Assembly (NCBI RefSeq): GCF_039539005.1
Contig: NZ_BAABCP010000001.1
Location: 682,001-746,000, forward strand
Origin: Microbacterium soli
GTDB lineage: Bacteria > Actinomycetota > Actinomycetes > Actinomycetales > Microbacteriaceae
DNA: 64,000 nt
Direction of reading: 5' to 3'
The notes below the pieces were generated by a model. The model saw nothing but the letters and a program-made list of their open reading frames with translations. It was not told the origin of the DNA and ran no database searches. Positions 8,192 to 14,633 of this stretch are shown here, in pieces (position 1 is the stretch's first letter; each line of letters begins with the position of its first letter). Made by a program: the position numbers and the translations under genes.

Positions 8192-9700
8192 GTGGCCGTT
8201 TCCGAGCCATGGGGGGTGCAGCTGGGGGCGATCTCGCCCAGCCGGCTCATCGACGCGCAGCACAGTGCTTCCACGAAGCAGGCGGACTGGCAGTCGGCGT
8301 ATCGGCGCCGACTCGCGGTGACCGATCTGATCGTCGTCGTGGTGGCCGTCTTCGGGGCGCAGCTGCTGCGCTTCGGAGAGGACTCCGCGAGCCTGTTCAT
8401 TCCGGGCGTCAGCGGCGCGAACTTCACGATCGCGTACACGGCGGTGTCGGTGATCTTCTCCGTCGCCTGGCTGCTCGCCCTGCACGGGTACGGGACACGC
8501 GACGCGAAGACGATCGGCACGGGGACGCAGGAGTACCGGAAGCTCGCCGATGCCAGCATCCGCGTCTTCGGCGTCCTGACCATCGCCGCCTTCCTGCTGC
8601 ACATCGAGGTGGCACGCGCCTACCTGCTGCTGGCACTGCCGGCCGGTCTCTGCCTGCTCATCGCCGGCCGCTGGCTGTGGCGGGGCTGGCTCAGCCAGCA
8701 GCGCTCGCAGGGCCGCTTCCTCACACGCGTCGTGCTGGTGGGCGAGCACGGCAAGTCCGTGCACGTGGCCCGGGAGGTACAACGCGACCACGCCGCGGGA
8801 TTCCAGGTCGTCGGCGCCGTCACCGAGCGCGGCAGCGGGCAGCTGCTGCCCGGCATCCCTGTCATCGGCGACCTGGACGAGCTCCTGCCGTCCATCGAGG
8901 CCGTCGAAGCGGATGCCGTCGTCTACAGCGGCTCCGACCAGATCAGCCCGCCGCGTCTGCGTGAGTTCGGGTGGGAGCTGCAGTCCCGGAGCATCGACCT
9001 GATCGTCGCCGCCGCGCTCACCGACATCGCCGGCCCGCGCATCCACGCGCGTCCCGTCGCGGGCCTGTCGCTGATCCACGTCGACTACCCCGAGTTCACC
9101 GGCATCCGATATGCGACCAAGCGCGCCTTCGACGTCATCGCCTCGGCACTGGCTCTGATCGTGCTGTCCCCGGTGCTCGCGGCCGTCGCCCTCGTCGTCC
9201 GCGGCGATGGCGGCCCGGCGCTCTTCCTGCAGGAGCGGGTCGGTCTGGACGGGCGCCGTTTCCGGCTCGTGAAGTTCCGCTCGATGGTCGAGAATGCCGA
9301 AGATCTGCTCGACGATCTGCTGCCCTTCTCCGACGGCAACGGGCGGTTGTTCAAGATGCACGACGACCCGCGGGTGACCCGGGTCGGTGCGTTCCTGCGT
9401 CGGCACAGTCTCGACGAGCTGCCGCAGCTGTGGAACGTCCTGCGCGGGGACATGTCACTGGTCGGCCCCCGCCCGCCGCTTCTGCGCGAGGTGCAGAACT
9501 ACGAGCAGTGGGATCAGCGCCGACTGCTGGTCAAGCCCGGCATCACGGGGCTCTGGCAGGTGAGCGGCCGCTCCGACCTGTCCTGGGAGGACAGCGTGCG
9601 GCTGGACCTCTACTACGTGGAGAACTGGTCGCTCACGGGCGACCTGGTCATCCTGTGGCGCACGGTGCGCGCACTGCTGCACGGCCACGGCGCCTACTGA
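8192..9700 (+). CDS. Polyprenyl-phosphate sugar phosphotransferase (WbaP/CpsE-like), copy 1
   Basis: 502 residues. Four N-terminal membrane helices precede a nucleotide-binding-like soluble stretch ([17 protein letters not shown]). A fifth helix ([24 protein letters not shown]) leads into the catalytic bacterial sugar transferase domain with [46 protein letters not shown] and the end [18 protein letters not shown]. It starts a repeat unit by moving a sugar-1-phosphate from UDP-sugar to undecaprenyl phosphate at the inner membrane face. GTG 8192 was preferred over ATG 8168 because GGGGAGGG lies five to six bases before it. A second copy is at 43592-45073. Confidence 0.92.
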   Translation: MAVSEPWGVQLGAISPSRLIDAQHSASTKQADWQSAYRRRLAVTDLIVVVVAVFGAQLLRFGEDSASLFIPGVSGANFTIAYTAVSVIFSVAWLLALHGYGTRDAKTIGTGTQEYRKLADASIRVFGVLTIAAFLLHIEVARAYLLLALPAGLCLLIAGRWLWRGWLSQQRSQGRFLTRVVLVGEHGKSVHVAREVQRDHAAGFQVVGAVTERGSGQLLPGIPVIGDLDELLPSIEAVEADAVVYSGSDQISPPRLREFGWELQSRSIDLIVAAALTDIAGPRIHARPVAGLSLIHVDYPEFTGIRYATKRAFDVIASALALIVLSPVLAAVALVVRGDGGPALFLQERVGLDGRRFRLVKFRSMVENAEDLLDDLLPFSDGNGRLFKMHDDPRVTRVGAFLRRHSLDELPQLWNVLRGDMSLVGPRPPLLREVQNYEQWDQRRLLVKPGITGLWQVSGRSDLSWEDSVRLDLYYVENWSLTGDLVILWRTVRALLHGHGAY

Positions 9701-9770
9701 CCCCCTCTCTACCTCTCTCCCTCCCCCCTCTCTCTCCCCGCCCCTCTCTCCCCGCCCCGCACCGCCGCGT
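9701..9770 (+). other. Pyrimidine-rich tract after the phosphotransferase gene
   Basis: Immediately after the stop codon is a C/T run of roughly 60 bases, almost without G until CCCCGCCCC motifs appear. A C-rich, G-poor RNA behind a stop codon resembles a Rho-loading site. A mirror tract of G/A lies at 11182-11203, on the far side of the next repeat copy. Confidence 0.5.
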
Positions 9771-9786
9771 GCCCTGCTCACCCCGC

Positions 9787-9865
9787 CGAGCCACCATCCG
9801 ACCGCCGAGCCACCAGGCGAATCACACACATCTGCGTGGTGGCTCGCGGATCGCGTGGTGGCTCG
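9787..9865 (+). repeat. Nested inverted repeat, copy A
   Basis: Perfect copy of the consensus: arms CGAGCCACCA at 9787 and 9806, a 21-base centre, then TGGTGGCTCG at 9837 and 9856, with 9-base spacers (79 bp in all). Left spacer TCCG can also pair with CGGA of the right spacer, leaving a 5-base bulge. It begins 86 bp after the stop of the plus-strand phosphotransferase gene and lies between convergent genes. Confidence 0.85.
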
Positions 9866-9928
9866 ACGCTGAATCGGCGGCGCACGAGTGTACGGAGCGA
9901 GCGCGGCGGACGCGGCGGGCGCGGGCGA

Positions 9929-10978
9929 TCAGCGCCTGGCCAGGCGGAAGTCGCCGGTGATCGGCACGTTGAACGCGGCGAGACGGGTGGCGAGGGCGCG
10001 GCGGCTTCCGATGTGAGCCGCGCCCCATCGCAGCACGGGGCGGCCTGTGCTGCCGCGGATCCAGTCCTCCCGCCGCTTCTCGTCGAGCACGACGTCCTCG
10101 ATGTCACGGCCGCCGCGCAGTGCGGGATCGATGTACTTGCCCTCGCCGTCGTACTCCCCGTACGCCTGGATGTCGTCGAGCCCGAAGTCGACGAACCAGC
10201 CGGATCCGTACAGGGAGGGCACGGGCACCTGCAGCTCGACCCTCCGGAAGCCCATCTCCTGCAGACGCAGCCTGCTCACGCTCTCCCCCGGCAGCTGTGC
10301 CCGCCCGTCGGCGAAGGCGACGACGGCGCGGGCCTGACGCACGCCCCGCGCCCCGACCAGTCGTGCGAGGCGCCTCTGCATGCCGTCGAACCAGATCCCG
10401 GCCCGCTCCTCGTCGAGGAGCTGATGGTGCACGCTGACGGCGCGCAGGGCGGCATCCGCGACGCTCTGCGCCGTCTCTCGTGAGCCCCTGCGGGCGATAT
10501 CGATGACCGTCCGGGACGCGCTCGTCAGGCGCAGCCCGTCGATCTCGACGATGTCGGCGGCGCTCAGATCCGCCTCGTGACGCAGCAGATCACGCACGCT
10601 TCCTGCATGCCGCGGGTTCGGGACGATGACATGCACACGGTCCGTCGAGAGTCTGTAGAGCGGGAGGGAATGGGCCACCGCCGCAGAGACGCCGGAGAGG
10701 ACCGGCGGCACCTCGGCATCCTGCACCACGGCCAGAAGGTGGATGAGATGCTTGCCCTCGGGCCACAGCCGATCCCAGTCCTCACGTGCCACGAAGTGTC
10801 CACGGCGGACGCGGTGCAGTGCGCCCTCACTCACCCGCGCCCGGATGTCCCGATCGTTCAGGCCGCTGTCTCGAAGGTCATCGGTGGTGCGGAGGAGCTC
10901 CCGCCCTTGACCGATCGTGATCCGGCGTCTGGCGGGCGGGCGGCGTCCGCCACCGTGCTGCGAAGCTTCGGTGCACAT
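9929..10978 (-). CDS. AbiEi-antitoxin-like protein with a DUF559/PD-(D/E)XK-like C-terminus
   Basis: 349 residues. The N-terminal third (LRDSGLNDRDIRARVSEGAL then HRVRRGHFV) has the winged-helix pattern of AbiEi-type antitoxin domains. The C-terminal third (GFRRVELQVPV, WFVDFGLDD, YGEYDGEGKY, DEKRREDWIR) resembles the DUF559 endonuclease-like fold, with D/E...ExDGxxKY in the motif positions. Such proteins are common in Microbacteriaceae, usually without a recognisable toxin; none is seen next door. ATG 10978 has GGTGG in front and removes a long unstructured extension. The gene is flanked by repeat copies A and B in inverted orientation. Confidence 0.65.
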   Translation of the reverse strand: MCTEASQHGGGRRPPARRRITIGQGRELLRTTDDLRDSGLNDRDIRARVSEGALHRVRRGHFVAREDWDRLWPEGKHLIHLLAVVQDAEVPPVLSGVSAAVAHSLPLYRLSTDRVHVIVPNPRHAGSVRDLLRHEADLSAADIVEIDGLRLTSASRTVIDIARRGSRETAQSVADAALRAVSVHHQLLDEERAGIWFDGMQRRLARLVGARGVRQARAVVAFADGRAQLPGESVSRLRLQEMGFRRVELQVPVPSLYGSGWFVDFGLDDIQAYGEYDGEGKYIDPALRGGRDIEDVVLDEKRREDWIRGSTGRPVLRWGAAHIGSRRALATRLAAFNVPITGDFRLARR

Positions 10979-11093
10979 CCACCAACCCTGACGCCGCAGC
11001 GTGCCCTGTGCGGCCCATCCACAGCCTTCCCGTACGTCCACACAGATCCCCCTCATCTGTGGAGAGAGGTCGAGAACGCCCTCCGACAGCCGC

Positions 11094-11172
11094 CGAGCCA
11101 CCACGCAATCCGCGACCCACCACGCAGAATCACGACAATTCGATGGTGGCTCGAGGATCGGATGGTGGCTCG
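11094..11172 (-). repeat. Nested inverted repeat, copy B
   Basis: 79 bp with the same geometry as copy A but in reverse orientation. The plus-strand arms are at 11094 (CGAGCCACCA), 11113 (CGACCCACCA, one substitution), 11144 and 11163 (TGGTGGCTCG). It lies 40 bp after the stop of the minus-strand MauE-type gene, with a purine-rich plus strand (C/T-rich on the minus strand) in between. Confidence 0.85.
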
Positions 11173-11212
11173 GCGACAGGTCGGGAGGGAAGGGAGAGAG
11201 GGGACGCCGGCG

Positions 11213-12274
11213 TCAGGCGGGCGGACGGACGCCGTGCAGCGACTCGTACACGTCGCCGATGAAGTCCTCGATGGCCTCCACCCCGGTGACCGGGCCGCCC
11301 GCGAGGAGGCCGTCCACCCCCAGGAGGACCGCGGTCGGCGTGCGCCACTCCGCGATCGAGCCGCGCACGTAGTCATCCGGATCGTGCAGCGTCTGCGGTT
11401 CCTCGGCGCTGGTCAGCGCGCTCTGGTCGGGGCTGCTGCGCAGCAGCAGTCGCACCGAGACCTCCGGCAGCAGCTCCCGCCAGCGCGGAGCTCCCTCGAT
11501 GACCGGCTCGCACGCACCGCAGGTCTCGGACACGGCGAGCAGGAGGATCGGCTCCCGCCCGGCGAGAGTGCGCAGGTTCTCCGTGGTTCCGTCGCCCAGC
11601 TGCACCGGCACGGCGGGTGTGCGGGTGCGGATGTAGTCCGCCAGTCCGTCATCGTCCACCGCGATGCCGTCACCGGCGGCGACCCCGGCGGAGGCGCCGC
11701 CCCCTGCGGCGGCCCCCGTTCCGCCGTCCGCCTCCTCCACGGCACCCGCTGCAGACGACGACCGCCCGGTCAGCACGAACGTGACGGCCACACCGGCGAG
11801 CGCCAGCAGCCACGGCCAGACGACGGGCAGGTCTGCGAACGCCGCGGCGACCGCCCCACCCCACAGCGGCGCCGCTCCGATGCCGACGAGCACGAGGGCA
11901 GACAGCAGCACCAGCCAGCCGTTGCGCAGCAACGTACGGGTGGTGATGGGCGTGCGTTCGCCGAAGCACGCGCACGAGGCATCCGGCGTGCGCCGTCTGG
12001 CGAGCCAGACCATCACGAGGTAGACGAGGAACAGCACGGTCGACACGGCGGCCGCGAGGACGCCGAGGACCCCGCCGAGGAGTAGGAGACACGCCGCCAG
12101 GACGATCTCGGCGATCGGATGCAGCCGGATCAGCCAGGCGCGTCGAAGCGCGGCGGGCACCCCCAGCTCCGCCCACCCGGCCTCGTCATCGGGGGTGCGC
12201 AGCTTGGCGACCCCGCTCACCAGCAGCACGGCGGCCACGATGAGGGCGGGGGCGATCGTGAGGGCAGTGGGCAT
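11213..12274 (-). CDS. MauE/DoxX-type membrane domain fused to a thioredoxin-like domain
   Basis: 353 residues. The first ~170 form a four-to-five-helix MauE-like domain with the CACFGE motif (101-106) typical of the family. A Gly/Ala-rich linker (about 180-205) leads to a TlpA-like thioredoxin domain with CGAC (C252/C255) in the active-site position. MauE proteins supply electrons or disulfide exchange outside the membrane, so this is probably a membrane oxidoreductase. The linker predicts that the thioredoxin part faces the exterior. The start overlaps the stop of the PqqD-like gene (TGATG), placing it in the operon with the nucleotidyltransferase. Confidence 0.75.
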   Translation of the reverse strand: MPTALTIAPALIVAAVLLVSGVAKLRTPDDEAGWAELGVPAALRRAWLIRLHPIAEIVLAACLLLLGGVLGVLAAAVSTVLFLVYLVMVWLARRRTPDASCACFGERTPITTRTLLRNGWLVLLSALVLVGIGAAPLWGGAVAAAFADLPVVWPWLLALAGVAVTFVLTGRSSSAAGAVEEADGGTGAAAGGGASAGVAAGDGIAVDDDGLADYIRTRTPAVPVQLGDGTTENLRTLAGREPILLLAVSETCGACEPVIEGAPRWRELLPEVSVRLLLRSSPDQSALTSAEEPQTLHDPDDYVRGSIAEWRTPTAVLLGVDGLLAGGPVTGVEAIEDFIGDVYESLHGVRPPA

Positions 12275-12489
12275 CAGTCATCCTTCTCGATCGTGAGCAG
12301 TCCGGCCTCGATGAAGGCCGCGACGTAGTCCTCGGTCTCTCGGTCGCTCCCCGCCGCAGCGCCTGCCGCTCGCCAGGCGGCGGCCGCGTCGTCGGAGAGC
12401 ACGAGGATCGGACCGTCCGGCAGCGTGGCGACGTACACGAGCCCGTCCTCTTCCACGACCCCCACGTTCTCGGCGATCGCGACCCTCAT
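12274..12489 (-). CDS. PqqD-like small protein, copy in the second module
   Basis: 71 residues with paired strands (VGVVEEDGLVYVATLPDGPILVL), then DDAAAAWRAAG and a C-terminal ETEDYVAAFIEAGLLTIEKDD, the PqqD layout in short form. The ATG overlaps the stop of the upstream nucleotidyltransferase (ATGA) and its own stop overlaps the next start (TGATG), so the three genes are a tightly coupled unit. No precursor peptide or radical SAM gene is seen nearby, so a RiPP role is only a possibility. Confidence 0.65.
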   Translation of the reverse strand: MRVAIAENVGVVEEDGLVYVATLPDGPILVLSDDAAAAWRAAGAAAGSDRETEDYVAAFIEAGLLTIEKDD

Positions 12490-13346
12490 CCGGGCCTCCC
12501 GCCGGACAGCAGATCGCGCAGCGCGATGCGGGATCGGGTGACGGCCGCGGTGAACACGTCCCACCCGGTCGGGGTGCGCCCGAGCTCGTGTCTGAGCCTG
12601 CTGCGGTTCACCCGTGGAGCGCGCAGGACCACGCCCAGGGCCTCGGAGGCCGATCGCGCGGCGCGCACCCGACCCCACCACTCCTGGGTGCGGGTGCCCC
12701 CGGCCGAGATGACGTGCCACAGCCGGTAGTCGGGGCGATGACGCCACTGCTCCAGCTCCCCGGTCACGACCGACGCCGCGACCTCGGCCTCCAGCTCGGC
12801 CAGGAGCGCGTCGAGCTCGCGGTGCTGCTCCGTCGGCATCCGCTCGCACTGATCCCGCGCCGCCTCCCGCTCCTGTCGCGTCCCGCGCGCGGCGTTGAGC
12901 AGGAACAGCGCCCGCTGCACGCCCACGCCGGGGACGACGATGGCCCGACCCGCGGCCGAGCTCATCGCATGGCTCCGCCACAACACGTCGAACGCCGCGG
13001 CATCGTCCAGACGGATGCCGGGGAACCGCCGATGCAGGTCGACGTACCCCCAGTCCGGGTGCCAGTACGTCTGCGCGTGGCCGAACGGCGACCCTTCGTC
13101 GAAGGTGCTGTACACCTGCCATCCGCCGTCGAGGAGCTGCGCGTGCAGCTCGGCCACCCGCCCCGGATCGACGATCACGTCGACATCGCTGCCCTCGCGC
13201 ACGTCGGGACGGATGCTCGGATCGACGGTACTCCCCTTGATGTGCAGCATCCGGATGCCGAGTCCGTCGGCCCGCACCTGCAGACCGGCGCGGCACAGCT
13301 CGATCCGCACGGACAGCGGAATCGGCTTCTCCTGCAACGCTCCCAC
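12486..13346 (-). CDS. Uncharacterised nucleotidyltransferase-fold protein, second copy
   Basis: 286 residues, same family as 2352-3263. Shared landmarks are IRMLHIKG (K37-G38), EGSDVDVIVDP with D54/D56 in the metal-binding position, and DWGYVDLHRRFPGI as the third acidic strand. It starts at a GTG nine bases after the stop of the upstream glycosyltransferase, so it belongs to the operon that begins at 14537. The repeated pairing of this family with a PqqD gene in the window argues that the two act together. Substrate unknown. Confidence 0.7.
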   Translation of the reverse strand: MGALQEKPIPLSVRIELCRAGLQVRADGLGIRMLHIKGSTVDPSIRPDVREGSDVDVIVDPGRVAELHAQLLDGGWQVYSTFDEGSPFGHAQTYWHPDWGYVDLHRRFPGIRLDDAAAFDVLWRSHAMSSAAGRAIVVPGVGVQRALFLLNAARGTRQEREAARDQCERMPTEQHRELDALLAELEAEVAASVVTGELEQWRHRPDYRLWHVISAGGTRTQEWWGRVRAARSASEALGVVLRAPRVNRSRLRHELGRTPTGWDVFTAAVTRSRIALRDLLSGGRPG

Positions 13347-13355
13347 GGCGTCAGC

Positions 13356-14537
13356 TTAGGCCAGGGCGTGCTGTCCGGCGCGCTCCAGCACCTCGCCGTA
13401 CGCCCGGGCGTGCGCATGCGCGACGGCGATGTCGTCCATGAGCCCGGGGGTGCGCACGGCGGCATCCGCCAGCCGTTCCCGCAGGGCCGCGTCGTCGCCG
13501 AGACGGCGGAGCGCCCGGCTGAGCTGTGCGACGCTGCGCGGCGGGACACGCAGGCCGTTGCGGCCGTCGTCGACCCACTCGATCGGGCCGCCCTCATCCG
13601 CGACGACCGTGGCCACTCCCCCGGCGAGGTACTGCAGCACGTTCTGTCCCAGCGGCTCGGGCCTGGTCGAGTACTGCACCGCGATGTCCCAGCTCGCGAT
13701 GCGGGCCGCCGTGTCGTCCACGTGCCCGAGCAGGTGGACGCGATCGCCGATCCCGAGCTGGTCTGCGCGGGCCCGCAGCGACGCCGCGAAGTCCTCGTGC
13801 GCGAACGGTGCGCCGCCGGCGAATTCGAGCTGCGCGTCTCCGGTGGGGAAGGCAGTGGCGAAGGCCTCCAGCAGTTCGCGCTGACCCTTCCACGGGTCGA
13901 TGCGCGCCAGCATCCCGACACGCAGTGGCCCTCGCGAGCCGGCCCCTGCCGTCAGAGCGGTGATGCCGGAGGCGCTGGGGATGCTGACGGCGACGGCGCC
14001 GTCGCGCACGAACGGCAAGGCGCTGTCGAGCGTCGTCCGGGAGTTGGCGATGATGCCGTCCGCGCGGGGCAGGATCAGCTCGGTCATGAGCCGGTACCCG
14101 AACCCGCCCAGGCTCTCCCTGTCGATCAGATCACGGACGTGGACGACGAACGGCCGGTCGGTCCCCCGCACGGCGAGGGCACCGTACGCGGCGGCACGGG
14201 TGCTGTTGGCGACGACGAGGTCGCTGCGGCGCACGGCGCGGTGCCGACGGGTGGCGACGGCCTGCGCCAGCAGCCTCGCACCGAGCCCGAGCATCCGCAG
14301 CGGTGAGGAGCTGCTGCCGCCGGTGAGCTGCCGGACCCCGGAGAACAGCCGCGGCACGTCGTCGGGGAGCGCCGCGAACACGTCGTCCTCGTCGGATGCG
14401 GGCAGGAGGACCTCCGCATGCCAGTCCGGCTGAGCCGAGAGCAGGCGCACGAGCGCCAGCTCCGCGCCGCCTCTGACCGTGGTGTGGTCGAGGTGCACGA
14501 TGCGTGGTCGAACGTCCCCAGAACGCGCGCTGTCCAT
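13356..14537 (-). CDS. Glycosyltransferase family 4 with altered EX7E motif
   Basis: 393 residues, GT-B fold. The N-terminal donor-side loop TTVRGGAELAL (19-29), the sugar-nucleotide region LRVGMLARIDPWKGQRELL and the C-terminal PEPLGQNVLQYLAGGVATV are typical GT4. The second glutamate of the EX7E pair is replaced by Q302, so catalysis or donor use may differ. The ATG at 14537 has AAGGGG five to six bases upstream. It is first in the minus-strand operon that includes the nucleotidyltransferase, PqqD and MauE-type genes, and its leader carries two G-loop hairpins (14545-14585). Confidence 0.85.
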   Translation of the reverse strand: MDSARSGDVRPRIVHLDHTTVRGGAELALVRLLSAQPDWHAEVLLPASDEDDVFAALPDDVPRLFSGVRQLTGGSSSSPLRMLGLGARLLAQAVATRRHRAVRRSDLVVANSTRAAAYGALAVRGTDRPFVVHVRDLIDRESLGGFGYRLMTELILPRADGIIANSRTTLDSALPFVRDGAVAVSIPSASGITALTAGAGSRGPLRVGMLARIDPWKGQRELLEAFATAFPTGDAQLEFAGGAPFAHEDFAASLRARADQLGIGDRVHLLGHVDDTAARIASWDIAVQYSTRPEPLGQNVLQYLAGGVATVVADEGGPIEWVDDGRNGLRVPPRSVAQLSRALRRLGDDAALRERLADAAVRTPGLMDDIAVAHAHARAYGEVLERAGQHALA

Positions 14538-14544
14538 TCCCCTT

Positions 14545-14585
14545 CGATCCCCAGAATCGACCGTCGCGGCGCACTCCCCAGTGCG
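14545..14585 (-). promoter_or_regulatory. Two G-loop hairpins in the leader of the GT4 gene
   Basis: On the minus strand: CGCACT-GGGG-AGTGCG (14570-14585), then CGAT-TCTGGGG-ATCG (14545-14559), just before the AAGGGG ribosome binding site. The TCTGGGG loop is the same as in the hairpin at 1515-1531. Confidence 0.42.
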
Positions 14586-14597
14586 TTCCCCGACGGA

Positions 14598-14603
14598 TAT
14601 GGT
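14598..14603 (+). promoter_or_regulatory. -10 box of the GT4-GT2 operon
   Basis: TATGGT matches TAnnnT, 30 bp before the GTG start at 14634. A small hairpin (GCTG-agga-CAGC) lies between it and the GGGGAGGG ribosome binding site. Confidence 0.4.
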
Positions 14604-14633
14604 TGCTGAGGACAGCATACCTGGGGAGGGCTC

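Noticed and set aside
9787..9865. The repeats as integron attC sites.
   Set aside because: They share bulged palindromic layout, but lack the RYYYAAC and GTTRRRY core sites and there is no integrase.
9929..10978. A complete AbiE-type toxin-antitoxin pair.
   Set aside because: Only the antitoxin-like protein is present; no AbiEii-type nucleotidyltransferase toxin gene is adjacent.
2352..13346. A lasso-peptide biosynthetic cluster.
   Set aside because: PqqD, kinase and nucleotidyltransferase parts are present, but no asparagine-synthetase-like cyclase, transglutaminase-like protease or precursor peptide was found.
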